34,219 bases of DNA from JBDTMC01 sp039934475 (lineage in GTDB: Bacteria; Acidobacteriota; Terriglobia; Bryobacterales; Bryobacteraceae), in NCBI GenBank assembly GCA_039934475.1, contig JBDTMC010000020.1, forward strand, positions 1 through 34,219, in the 5' to 3' direction. The notes under the pieces are model-generated. The model saw only the letters and a list, made by a program, of their open reading frames with translations. It searched no databases and was not told the DNA's origin. A program made the position numbers and the translations under genes. This document shows, piece after piece, positions 14,792-23,174 of this stretch (positions are counted from its first letter, which is position 1; each line of letters starts with the position of its first letter).

Positions 14792-17073
14792 CCGAACTTA
14801 GCCACCATCAATCCGGCCGCGGCAGCCGCCAGGGCCTGGCCTCCATACATGACAAACAGATTTAGCGCCGAGGCGCCGCTTCGTTCTCCTGGCGGCACCT
14901 GGTTCATGAGGAGCGTGAACATGCCGGGCTCACTCATGTATTGGATAGCCATATAAGCAACGTAAGCCGCGGCAGCCATCCCCGGCGTGGAGAAGGCCAG
15001 CGCGAGCATCGCTAGCGCTGTGAGGGCTTGCATGCCGGATATTCCCTTCACCAAACCAAAGCGCCGTAAGGCTGCGGGCGCGGCCAGAATGGCCACAACC
15101 TGCATCAGTTGCGATACGGAGAAGATCCAGCCGATCCGTTCTACCGGCATGTGCAGGTGCTGGGCGAAGTAGGCGTTGAAGAATGGATTGAAGCTGCCTG
15201 TAGCGATGTTCCAGAGCGCGAAGATGGCGAGGTAGCGGTACACAAACGGACTGCGTGGATATGCCTTTTCTTCGCGCGCCCGAGGCGGAATGCGTAACCG
15301 CAGAACAGGCAGCGCCGAGGCAGCGATCAGTCCACAGCCCACCAGCAGGGCGGCCTGCCGGGAATGTTCTATGCCATGCCGCGCGAACCAGCCGGGCAAT
15401 TGTCCAGCCAGCGCGCCGCCCACAACGCCCAAGCCGATGCCGGTAGCCACGAAGAGACTGAAGGCAGTGGCGCGGCTGCGTTCCGTGGTTAGTGCTGAGA
15501 TCGCGGGCGCAAAAGCCACCGTCCATAACGAAAGCAAACAACCGGCGCAGAAGGCGAGGCCCACCAGCATGGTTTGATCCCGCACCATCACGCGGGCTAC
15601 TGAGACGCCCGCCAGTGTGAGGAACGCTCCGGCCAGCACGACGTTGGGCCGCCAGCGGCCTGCTAAATAACCGGCGGGCAGGGCGGCGGCGAGGCTGCCC
15701 GTTGTCATGGCCCCCGCGATAGCCCCGAGCGCGCCTTCGTGTAGGCCGTTGTCCAATAGATGGAGGTTGTAGAGCAGCAGGAATACGAAAAGGCCGAGTT
15801 CGAAGAGGGCAGTCGCCAGCAGGAACGGCGCAAACTCGGGGGCAATTCCCAACCCGGACCACCACCAGCGGAAGCCATGCCACACCGCTGGCGGCAAGGT
15901 TCGTGTGTGGTGTACCGCCCGTGTCGCCATGCGAGCCAGTTGGCTGGCTCTCATACGAATGCGCAGCGCCAGGGTCCGATCCTGTTGCGGTATCTGCAAT
16001 CCGGTTGTGGGCCCAACGATAGTAAGAGGGAACAGCCGACGCCGTAGAATTGAGGCCCTGCTGGCTGATTTGTTCACGAGCAGAAAGTGAAGCCACAGTT
16101 CGTGTTTGTTAGGCGTAACCAGTCCTTCGAGTGGAGCCATTGCATACATGGCGAGCCAGCGCTCAAGGTCTGCTTCCAGTGCAGCCTGTGCCGCGTTGTG
16201 AAGGGCGCATCCATACCATGCCGAGGCGATGCGGAAGCAGATGCCCTCCAAACGCCGCAGTGACTCGGAGTGGCTCTGCTGCCAGTAAGTCCAGAAGCTA
16301 TCGTCGAACTGGCGTCCGTCGAGGAACGTTGCCAGTTCGTAAACATGCCCGGGCCGCAGGTCGCCGCGCAATAGATGCCGCAGTAAATGGAGGCACGAAT
16401 ACGCCAACCGGTCCACGAGTGCGAACGCCGGGAAGCGAAGGCCATCCACTTCCACATCGCTAACGCGGCGTTCCCAGAATTCGTCAAGACCCTGTGGTGC
16501 GAAGCCCTCGGTTTCTTCATCCCAAAGGCGAAAGTGCAATTCGAAGCCAACGGGAATTTCGGGATCGTAGAAATCGCCGCGCCATCTCCAACCAGTCTTG
16601 CGAATCATCGCGGGCAAGTGGTCCACCGGCGTCACTGTTTCTGTGACCGGTGAATAGCCAAGGTTGAGCAGCAGGTCGCGAGCCGGAATCAGGTCAGGCG
16701 GTTTGACCATCACATCGATGTCGTATTGCACCCGCTGTGCCGGATGCGCCACGAAATCCGGGCATTGGGAGAAACCCTTCAGCACGACATGATTAATGTC
16801 GGCGGCGCGAAATTGCTTGTATGCGTTTCGAGCGTTGTGCCAGCGCTGTTCGTTGCGAATCCCATCGGCGGCGATGCGGTCGCGAACCCAATGCGGCATT
16901 ACGTCGAGGGCCACTCTTCCTAAGGCCAGAGTGAGTTGATTTCGGTCGCCGAAGGCCAGCGTCTTTCGCCATTGCTCGTCATTGAAGCTGCGGAGCCCTT
17001 CGAGATCGCGGCGTTGGAATTGCAGCGCGCGGAGCAGGGCCTGCAAATGAGGAGGCAGATTCGCCTCTGCCAT
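14677..17073 (-). CDS. Fusion of nucleotidyltransferase-like domain and MFS transporter
   Basis: One uninterrupted frame of 798 residues. The N-terminal part, about 1-390, matches the NTP_transf_5 type (PF14907): HVVLKG (95-100), an Arg, then YDIDVMVK (117-124), and VGFELHFRLWD (about 175-185), the pattern for metal and substrate binding in this fold. The C-terminal part, about 405-790, is a 10-12 helix major-facilitator transporter with the loop motif AGYLAGRWRPNVVLAG and a second half starting FVYRYLAIFALWNIATGSFN. The start is 2 bases after the receptor stop (TAAAGATG) with no own ribosome site. A fusion of a nucleotidyltransferase fold to a transporter in this order is unfamiliar to me. 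The substrate is unknown; coupled modification and export is a hypothesis. Confidence 0.85.
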   Translation of the reverse strand: MAEANLPPHLQALLRALQFQRRDLEGLRSFNDEQWRKTLAFGDRNQLTLALGRVALDVMPHWVRDRIAADGIRNEQRWHNARNAYKQFRAADINHVVLKGFSQCPDFVAHPAQRVQYDIDVMVKPPDLIPARDLLLNLGYSPVTETVTPVDHLPAMIRKTGWRWRGDFYDPEIPVGFELHFRLWDEETEGFAPQGLDEFWERRVSDVEVDGLRFPAFALVDRLAYSCLHLLRHLLRGDLRPGHVYELATFLDGRQFDDSFWTYWQQSHSESLRRLEGICFRIASAWYGCALHNAAQAALEADLERWLAMYAMAPLEGLVTPNKHELWLHFLLVNKSASRASILRRRLFPLTIVGPTTGLQIPQQDRTLALRIRMRASQLARMATRAVHHTRTLPPAVWHGFRWWWSGLGIAPEFAPFLLATALFELGLFVFLLLYNLHLLDNGLHEGALGAIAGAMTTGSLAAALPAGYLAGRWRPNVVLAGAFLTLAGVSVARVMVRDQTMLVGLAFCAGCLLSLWTVAFAPAISALTTERSRATAFSLFVATGIGLGVVGGALAGQLPGWFARHGIEHSRQAALLVGCGLIAASALPVLRLRIPPRAREEKAYPRSPFVYRYLAIFALWNIATGSFNPFFNAYFAQHLHMPVERIGWIFSVSQLMQVVAILAAPAALRRFGLVKGISGMQALTALAMLALAFSTPGMAAAAYVAYMAIQYMSEPGMFTLLMNQVPPGERSGASALNLFVMYGGQALAAAAAGLMVAKFGYSLPLTIAAAIALSAAICFALLLRPNVSSITEHTPSR

Positions 17074-17075
17074 CT

Positions 17076-20000
17076 TTAGAAGCCCAGCCTGATGCCAAAT
17101 TGCAGCCGGCGTGGTTCACCGGTGATCAAAATGCGGCCGAAGTAGGGCCCGAAGTCGGGGTTGGGACCGGGAATGCCGACATTCGGATGATTGAACGAGT
17201 TGAAAGCGTCGGCGCGGAACTCCGTGCTGACTCGCTCAGTCGGTTGGAACCGCCGTGCTACTGAGAAGGTCACCAACTCATTGCCGGGACCGGGAATCGT
17301 GTCGCGTCCGGCGTTGCCAAAGGTGTACGGAGCGGGTGTCGCGAAGGCATCGGTATTGAAATAACGCTCGATTGTGCGTTGCCCTTTCGGTAGCTGCACG
17401 GTCTGGCCCGGAACAACGTTGGGGCGGTTGGGCGTGCCGGAGTTCGCGATGTCGGTGCCGAAGTAGACCGGATTTAACGGAGTGCCGTCTTGCATCGTGA
17501 GGATCGCGCTGAGACGCCAGTTGCGCCAAAGAAAGCCCAATGTATGCGGGGCGGGCAGATCGTAGGTAACGGCGGCGCTGAAACGCTTGCGAACATCGAA
17601 GAACGACAGGCCGCGTTCCAGATGAAGGTTGCGTTCGTCCTGTGCGCCGAAGCTGTCGAACTGCCCAGTGAGAGGCGAGTCGGCATCGTCAATCGACTTG
17701 GCCCAGACAAAACTTCCAATCAGACCCAAGCGCTGCCGGTATCGCTTCTCCACTTTCAATTGCAGTGAATGGTAGATGGAATTCGCGGTGTGCTGGCGTT
17801 GAAAGATGGGTCCTAGTTCGGGGAAAGTGCGCAGGCTTTGCAGGTCGCCAGGACGTGGCGCGAGGTTCGCTCCTGTCTCCACTTGCAGAGGGGTGTTATA
17901 GCGGCGGAAGCGGCCCAGTTTATTGGCCTTCGTCCCAATGTACGCCACTTCCGCAATCAAGCCGCGGCCAAGGTCTTGCTGTACGCTGGCGCTCCATTGC
18001 TGGACGTAAGGCGTACGCTCGCCGGGCTCCACGCCATAGTAGGAGGGGAAGCCAGTGGACGCCGAAGACGCGAAACCATTGCGAATGGTCAACACGGGTA
18101 GCAGGCTGTTGGTCTGATTTTCTTCGTTCCGCAGTGTGTTGCGCACCAGATCGTAGGACTCCATCGCAATCTCTGGACTGTAGTAGATTCCATAGCCGGC
18201 GCGGAACACGGTGGGCACCTTTTCTGAGATCGGTAGCCGCCATGCGATGCCCGCGCGGGGCGCGAAATTGTTGTAGTCGGGTCGCACCGGCGCGGCGGTA
18301 CGCACCAACTTCGGTGCTTGTGGCAGCGTCGAGTAATCCAGGTTCAATAAGCTGTCGCGGGTCTCGCGATAGGGCGAGAGGTATTCATAGCGCAGGGCCG
18401 CTGTCAGCGTGAGGCGCGGGTGAATCCGCCACTCATCCTGGAGGTACCCGGCTACGTCGTATTGACGCAAGTAGGCCTGGGGAGATCCGACACTGCGCCT
18501 GGTGACTTGTGGAAATCCGAGCAGAAAATCGGCGAAGGGCTCACCCGTCGCGTCGGGCTGCTTCGGGTCGTTCGTGAATGAACCGTTGAAGATGTACTGC
18601 CCTCTTGGATTGTTGCTCTGCAAGTAGTTCAGTTGGAAGTTGAGCAACTGGAAGCCAGCCTTCCACGTGTGCCGTGCCCGTGTGGAAGAGAAGCTGTCCG
18701 ATAGAAACCACGTGTTGTTGCGTTCGCTCTGCGGGCGCGTGGTGTTGTCCACAACGGTGTCGTAGTCGGTGATCAGGAAGTACGGCAACCCGTAGTAAAG
18801 AGGGTCTCCGGAGGCACCGCTGATCCCCAGATCTCCAAGCACGTCGGTCTGGAAGGCGCTCTCGGGTACGCTCAAGACACGCAGGCGCGTGAACGCCACT
18901 CGCGCTTCGTTTAACCACGAAGCGCCTCCCGCGGTATAGCCGAGTGCCGCCTGCTGGGCGCGCAGCCGCTCACTGGTAGGGCGTTCTGGAAACGACCCCG
19001 CAATGCGGTTGCGCTCTTCGTTCAGCGTGTAACGGCCAAACAATCGGCCCTGGTTGCCGAACTGATGGTCGATGCGAACGGAGGCGTGATCCTGATTGCT
19101 CTGGTTGGGCGTGGAGTCGAGGTAGTTGCCGTTGCCATTCGAATCGGGAGCGCGATTGGGAAGCGGCTCATAGGTGTCGAGGAACTTGCGCGATGCCGGA
19201 TCGATTCGCGATCCCGGAATCTGGTTGCCGGCAAAGGGCCATCGCGTGCCGGCGGCCGTATCTGACGTAAGGGGGTCAAAGATAGGCGGCGCCGCGCTCA
19301 AGTCACCACTTCGAATTACCGTATCAGGCATGCGGTGCAGGGAACTCATGGCGGTCTTGTTCCGCGTCCCTTCGTAGGCGCCGAAGAAATAAGTAGAGCC
19401 GCGTATAATGGGCCCTCCCAATGAGCCGCCATACTGGCTCTGGCGGTAGAGCGACGCGGGCAGCGCCGGGTCGTCGAAGAAACTGCGCGCGTCGGTGGCT
19501 TCGTTACGTAGAAACTCGAAAGCGCTGCCGTGAAACTCGCGCGTTCCGGCGCGGGTGGCGATGTCCACTACGCCTCCGCCGCTTTGCACGAACTCCGCCG
19601 GTGCCAGCGAGGAGAAGACTCGGACGTCTTCCACCGACTCCACCAGAGGGCTGGCCGCGATAACGAACACTGTGCGGTCGGTGTCGTAGACGCCATCCAG
19701 AAGGTAGGTATTGCTGGTGGAGCGCGCGCCGTTGACGGGCGGGTTCCATGCCACTGCGCCCCTGGCGGCTTGGACGTCGTTGACGATGTCGTGCCCAAAT
19801 CCCCCCAGTTGCCTTGGCACAGCGCCAGGCCCAAGGGTGAAGAACGAAAGCAGATTTCGTTGGCCCAGTGGCAGCGAGTTCACCTGCGTGGAGGGAAGCT
19901 GAAAGCCTTCCGAAGGCTCAGCGGACTGCACTTCAGCCGCCGCGGCGTTCACCGTCAGTTGCGTGTTGCCGGTGCCCAGTTCCAGTGCAATATCAAGCCG

Positions 20001-20306
20001 CGCGCGCTGATTCACTTCAATGCGAAGCGGCCCCAGTTCCATGGTGCGAAAGCCGGTCTGCGCGGCAGTCACGGTGTAGGCGCCTGGTTGCAGGTCGCCG
20101 ATAGAATACTGGCCGGCGGACGAACTCACCGCGGTGCGCGAGAAACCTGTGGAGACCTGGCGCGCCGTGACGCGGGCTCCAATCACGATGGCCTGACTAG
20201 GATCGTGAATTTCACCGAAGAGGATGCCTGAGGAAACCTGGCCTTCGCACACCATCGCCCCACAGGCGAGCCACAGGATGATGGCGAGGCCGTCACTTCG
20301 TTTCAT
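17076..20306 (-). CDS. Oar-like outer-membrane receptor with carboxypeptidase-regulatory-like N-domain
   Basis: The product has 1076 residues. Signal peptide LAIILWLACGAMVCEGQ; residues about 25-115 form the CarboxypepD_reg/CNA-B-like domain (LFGEIHDPSQAIVIGARVTA, then GQYSIGDLQPGAYTVTAAQT). A plug region follows (SNTYLLDGVYDTD, VRVFSSLAPAEFVQSGGGVV), then a large beta-barrel ending in RLQFGIRLGF, whose C-terminal Phe fits outer-membrane insertion. Proteins of this acidobacterial type are TonB-receptor-like but their substrates are unknown. A strong ribosome site (GAGGAGGTG) precedes ATG 20306 and the gene overlaps the kinase-like gene by 14 bases. It is the middle gene of the three-gene operon. 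Confidence 0.92.
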   Translation of the reverse strand: MKRSDGLAIILWLACGAMVCEGQVSSGILFGEIHDPSQAIVIGARVTARQVSTGFSRTAVSSSAGQYSIGDLQPGAYTVTAAQTGFRTMELGPLRIEVNQRARLDIALELGTGNTQLTVNAAAAEVQSAEPSEGFQLPSTQVNSLPLGQRNLLSFFTLGPGAVPRQLGGFGHDIVNDVQAARGAVAWNPPVNGARSTSNTYLLDGVYDTDRTVFVIAASPLVESVEDVRVFSSLAPAEFVQSGGGVVDIATRAGTREFHGSAFEFLRNEATDARSFFDDPALPASLYRQSQYGGSLGGPIIRGSTYFFGAYEGTRNKTAMSSLHRMPDTVIRSGDLSAAPPIFDPLTSDTAAGTRWPFAGNQIPGSRIDPASRKFLDTYEPLPNRAPDSNGNGNYLDSTPNQSNQDHASVRIDHQFGNQGRLFGRYTLNEERNRIAGSFPERPTSERLRAQQAALGYTAGGASWLNEARVAFTRLRVLSVPESAFQTDVLGDLGISGASGDPLYYGLPYFLITDYDTVVDNTTRPQSERNNTWFLSDSFSSTRARHTWKAGFQLLNFQLNYLQSNNPRGQYIFNGSFTNDPKQPDATGEPFADFLLGFPQVTRRSVGSPQAYLRQYDVAGYLQDEWRIHPRLTLTAALRYEYLSPYRETRDSLLNLDYSTLPQAPKLVRTAAPVRPDYNNFAPRAGIAWRLPISEKVPTVFRAGYGIYYSPEIAMESYDLVRNTLRNEENQTNSLLPVLTIRNGFASSASTGFPSYYGVEPGERTPYVQQWSASVQQDLGRGLIAEVAYIGTKANKLGRFRRYNTPLQVETGANLAPRPGDLQSLRTFPELGPIFQRQHTANSIYHSLQLKVEKRYRQRLGLIGSFVWAKSIDDADSPLTGQFDSFGAQDERNLHLERGLSFFDVRKRFSAAVTYDLPAPHTLGFLWRNWRLSAILTMQDGTPLNPVYFGTDIANSGTPNRPNVVPGQTVQLPKGQRTIERYFNTDAFATPAPYTFGNAGRDTIPGPGNELVTFSVARRFQPTERVSTEFRADAFNSFNHPNVGIPGPNPDFGPYFGRILITGEPRRLQFGIRLGF

Positions 20307-21300
20307 CCATCACCTCCTCAAGCCGCGACACTGCCTCGTCGAGGTTGGAGTAAGTGAATTCAGCGGCGGTCAGCTGTTTCACGAGTCCGCTGATGGACCG
20401 CATCCAGGCCCGATGCAGGGACGGCGGACCATATGGGGGCAGGGAAGACAATCGCTTTAGGGCCTCTTCCGCGTTAATGGGAGAAATAATGGGACTGGCG
20501 CCGCGACGGCGGTTTAGAAACATGAGGCGCGATGGCCTGCTGGTCATGCTCAACTTAAATCCGTCGAGCTCGGCGGGGCGGAGTTCCAGATTTGTCTTGC
20601 CGTTGGGGCGCCGGCGCGCCAGATAGTGAAGAAGTTCAGGAAACAACTCCGGAGCATCCGGTCGTAAGCGCAGGCTGAAGCAGTTGCCCACGAGTGCAAG
20701 GGCCTTTGACCCGCGCACGATGTTGATGGCGTCGTCGGACACATAGGTCCAACCGCGCCGCGCGCACGCATACGCCAGCGAGCTTTTGCCAGCGGAAGTT
20801 TCTCCGCAGAGCAGCAGGCCACGGCCATTGCGCTCCACACAAGCGGCATGGATGGCCGCGAGGTACTTGCCGCTCAACAGCGAATAGACCATAGCCTCAA
20901 GAAAGAAATATCTGTACTCGTCGCGCTGTGCGGCCACTTCTTCGGTTACCCATGAGAAGGCGAAGCCGGTTTTCAAATCGACAGCTGCTATATTGCCGCC
21001 ATCGCCGGTGATTGATAGGAGGTGCACGTTCGAGCGGAACGTAGGTGGCCAGGCGATGGGCTGATCCTGGTTTCCGGAGACACCGGCGCGCACCCGGATG
21101 GGGGGGCGGTGGAAGAGTTTCTCACAGCTGCCCCAGCTCTCCTTGGCTGCCTCAAGAATCCGCGCCGACGTAGTTTCCAGAATGAGTGGAAAGCCGAGGG
21201 GATACAACTCCACCGCAAACGGAAAGGGGGCAGCGTTCAACAGCGGATCGGATGCCGGTGCAGACGGAATGCTAAGAGTAGTTTCGACTACGGATTTCAT
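20293..21300 (-). CDS. HPr-kinase-like P-loop protein (HprK-related)
   Basis: The product has 335 residues. A Walker A motif GETSAGKSS lies at about 166-174. It is preceded by LAAIHAACVERNGRGLLLC and followed by the Asp pair VSDDA (about 189-190), the arrangement of HPr kinase/phosphorylase C-terminal domains. The N-terminal 130 residues are not the HprK N-domain and are unrecognised. No HPr or PTS component is encoded nearby, so a role in carbon-catabolite control is unlikely. Related HprK-like proteins occur in polysaccharide and peptide-modification clusters together with nucleotidyltransferases of PF14907, which matches the present operon. It should phosphorylate a protein or small molecule; the target is unknown. 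Confidence 0.85.
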   Translation of the reverse strand: MKSVVETTLSIPSAPASDPLLNAAPFPFAVELYPLGFPLILETTSARILEAAKESWGSCEKLFHRPPIRVRAGVSGNQDQPIAWPPTFRSNVHLLSITGDGGNIAAVDLKTGFAFSWVTEEVAAQRDEYRYFFLEAMVYSLLSGKYLAAIHAACVERNGRGLLLCGETSAGKSSLAYACARRGWTYVSDDAINIVRGSKALALVGNCFSLRLRPDAPELFPELLHYLARRRPNGKTNLELRPAELDGFKLSMTSRPSRLMFLNRRRGASPIISPINAEEALKRLSSLPPYGPPSLHRAWMRSISGLVKQLTAAEFTYSNLDEAVSRLEEVMDETK

Positions 21301-21335
21301 ACAGTCAGGTCCGCCCGCGGAAGCTAACGAAGGGA

Positions 21336-21363
21336 ATTTTAGCAGGAAATTCGCTCATCTCAA
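21336..21363 (-). promoter_or_regulatory. Predicted sigma-70-like promoter of the kinase-receptor-transporter operon
   Basis: On the minus strand TTGAGA (21363-21358) and TAAAAT (21341-21336) are separated by 16 bases. Each matches the consensus in five of six positions. The predicted start near 21329 gives a 5' leader of about 29 bases before ATG 21300. It is divergent to the glycosyltransferase gene at 21414. Confidence 0.5.
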
Positions 21364-21413
21364 ATGTAACAAGTGGTCAACTGGAAACGGGCTACACTCG
21401 AAATTCAAACTAA

Positions 21414-22490
21414 ATGCGTACGGCGATCGTCCACTACTGGCTGCTGAATATGCGGGGCGGGGAACGCGTGTTGGAAGCAATCTGCCGCATGTTGCCAGAG
21501 GCGGACGTCTTCACGCTGTTTTATGACCCCGAACGCGTTTCGGACTTCATTCGGTCGCGCCGCGTGAAGGCGTCGTTTCTGCAGCCGCTGCGGCGCTATC
21601 ATCGCTCCCTGTTGCCACTGATGCCGATGGCCCTTGAGTCGCTCGATCTGCGGGGATACGATCTCGTCGTGAGCAGCGAATCCGGCCCGGCGAAGGGAGT
21701 TATTCTTCCATCGCATACGCGCCACGTTTGCTACTGTCACAGTCCGATGCGTTACTTGTGGGACCTGTATCCGGATCATCTTCATGAATGGACGAGTAGC
21801 CCCCTCAAACGTTCGATGATGATCCCGCTGACCAACTACCTGCGGATTTGGGATTCCACGACAGCCAACCGCGTGGATCAATTTGCGGCGAATAGCGAAT
21901 GCGTGCGACGCCGTATTTGGAGGGCCTACCGGCGCGAGGCCGAGGTGATTCACCCACCCGTTGCCGTGGACACTTTCTATTCTCGCCCCGCGGAAGGTTA
22001 CTACCTCATGGTTGGAGAGATGGTGGCGTACAAGCGTCTTGACGCGGCGGTGCGCCTCTTCTCCCGCACCGGGCGCACCCTGCGCGTTGTCGGCCAAGGC
22101 CCGGACTATCATCGACTGCGCAGTTTGGCCCGGCCGAATGTCGAATTCTGTGGCCGCGTGAGCGACGAAGAACTGCGGGAGTTGTACGCAAGATGCAGCG
22201 CCCTGGTAATCCCCGGTGAGGAGGACTTTGGCATGACCGCGGTGGAGGCTGTGGCAAGCGGGAAGCCGGTGATTGCCTTGGGCCGGTGCGGAGTCTTGGA
22301 GGCCGCGGGGCCTTATGGCCACTTTTATAAAGAGCCGACCGAGCAGGCTCTGGAGGACGCCATTTTGCGGTTCGAAGCTTCCACGGTAGTAAGCGAACCC
22401 GAAGCGATGCGCACTTGGGCCGAGCGTTTTTCGGAGGCGGAATTTCGCCTCCGTATGGCACCGATGCTCGCACCGCCGGAACTACGTTAG
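21414..22490 (+). CDS. Glycosyltransferase family 4 protein, WbaZ-like
   Basis: The product has 358 residues. It starts MRTAIVHYWLLNMRGGERVL, a common opening of mannosyl- and other GT4 enzymes. Then come SESGPAKGVI and CYCHSPMRYLWDLYPDHL, conserved acceptor-side motifs in this subgroup. The donor domain includes YLMVGEMVAYKRLDAAVRLF and the EX7E motif in EEDFGMTAVEAVASGKPVI. It belongs to the retaining GT-B enzymes and probably adds a hexose during surface-glycan assembly. There is no Shine-Dalgarno. TACACT at 21393-21398 may be the -10, which gives a leader of about 9 bases. The next gene begins 10 bases after its stop. Confidence 0.92.
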   Translation: MRTAIVHYWLLNMRGGERVLEAICRMLPEADVFTLFYDPERVSDFIRSRRVKASFLQPLRRYHRSLLPLMPMALESLDLRGYDLVVSSESGPAKGVILPSHTRHVCYCHSPMRYLWDLYPDHLHEWTSSPLKRSMMIPLTNYLRIWDSTTANRVDQFAANSECVRRRIWRAYRREAEVIHPPVAVDTFYSRPAEGYYLMVGEMVAYKRLDAAVRLFSRTGRTLRVVGQGPDYHRLRSLARPNVEFCGRVSDEELRELYARCSALVIPGEEDFGMTAVEAVASGKPVIALGRCGVLEAAGPYGHFYKEPTEQALEDAILRFEASTVVSEPEAMRTWAERFSEAEFRLRMAPMLAPPELR

Positions 22491-22499
22491 CCTGAATGG

Positions 22500-23174
22500 A
22501 TGCGAAAATTTCGCGCGGCCCTGGTGGGTGATTTCGACCCGACGGTCGTTGCCCATCGCGCCATTCCAGAAGCGCTCCGGATGGCGAACGCCGAGTATGA
22601 GTGGATCCACACGACGACTCTGCGAGAGCCCCCAGGCCGGCTTGCCGGATTCGATGGAATCTGGTGCGTACCAGCCAGTCCCTACGCGGACATGCAGGGC
22701 GCGCTGGATGCCATCCGCTTCGCACGGGAACAGAACGTCCCCTTTCTTGGCACATGCGGCGGATTCCAGCACGCCTTGATCGAGTACGCGCGTAACGTCC
22801 TCGGGATCTCGGGCGCAGACCATGCGGAGTCCAATCCAGAGGCCGCCGACCTCATCATTGCTCCTCTCGCCTGTAGCCTGGTGGAAGAGTCTGAGGAGAT
22901 CACGCTGGCCGAGGGCACGCTCATCCGAAACGCTTACGGACAGGAGCGGGTCACTGAAGGCTACCATTGCCGGTACGGTGTGAATCCGAACTTCGCGGAG
23001 AGGCTATTCTCCGGATTTATGCGGACCACGGCGTGGGATGCCTCCGGGCAAGTGAGGGCGGCCGAACTTGTGGCGCACCAGTTCTTCGTGCTCACGCTCT
23101 TTCAGCCTGAGCGCCGGGCGTTGCGAGGTGAGCTACCACCGTTGGTGCGGGCGTTTACCGCCCAAGCTGTTTAG
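22500..23174 (+). CDS. CTP-synthase C-terminal-like glutamine amidotransferase domain protein
   Basis: The product has 224 residues. It resembles only the class I amidotransferase half of CTP synthase. VGDFDPTVVAHRAIPEAL opens it and PFLGTCGGFQHALIEYARNV holds the nucleophilic Cys (about 86) in the CTP-synthase-like context. The end VAHQFFVLTLFQPERRAL replaces the usual HPE triad segment. A family known as CTP-synthase C-terminal-region-related (seleno)proteins has this form; in some members the active-site Cys is selenocysteine, but here it is an ordinary TGC. No synthetase domain is present, so it cannot make CTP alone. TAGCCT lies six bases before ATG 22500, consistent with a leaderless start. 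The 3' end overlaps the convergent PQQ gene by 20 bases. Confidence 0.85.
   Translation: MRKFRAALVGDFDPTVVAHRAIPEALRMANAEYEWIHTTTLREPPGRLAGFDGIWCVPASPYADMQGALDAIRFAREQNVPFLGTCGGFQHALIEYARNVLGISGADHAESNPEAADLIIAPLACSLVEESEEITLAEGTLIRNAYGQERVTEGYHCRYGVNPNFAERLFSGFMRTTAWDASGQVRAAELVAHQFFVLTLFQPERRALRGELPPLVRAFTAQAV

Noticed and set aside
21301..21413. A small precursor peptide in the gap upstream of the kinase-like gene
   Set aside because: The 113 bases hold a promoter for each direction and no short frame with a ribosome site on either strand.
22006..22755. Minus-strand open frame of 249 codons
   Set aside because: It is an antisense shadow of the glycosyltransferase and amidotransferase-domain genes, rich in Arg and Pro as expected in GC-rich DNA.
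14677..23174. Lasso peptide or other RiPP biosynthetic cluster, suggested by the HprK-like and nucleotidyltransferase genes
   Set aside because: No asparagine-synthase-like cyclase, transglutaminase-like protease, PqqD-like protein or plausible precursor peptide frame was found between the genes.
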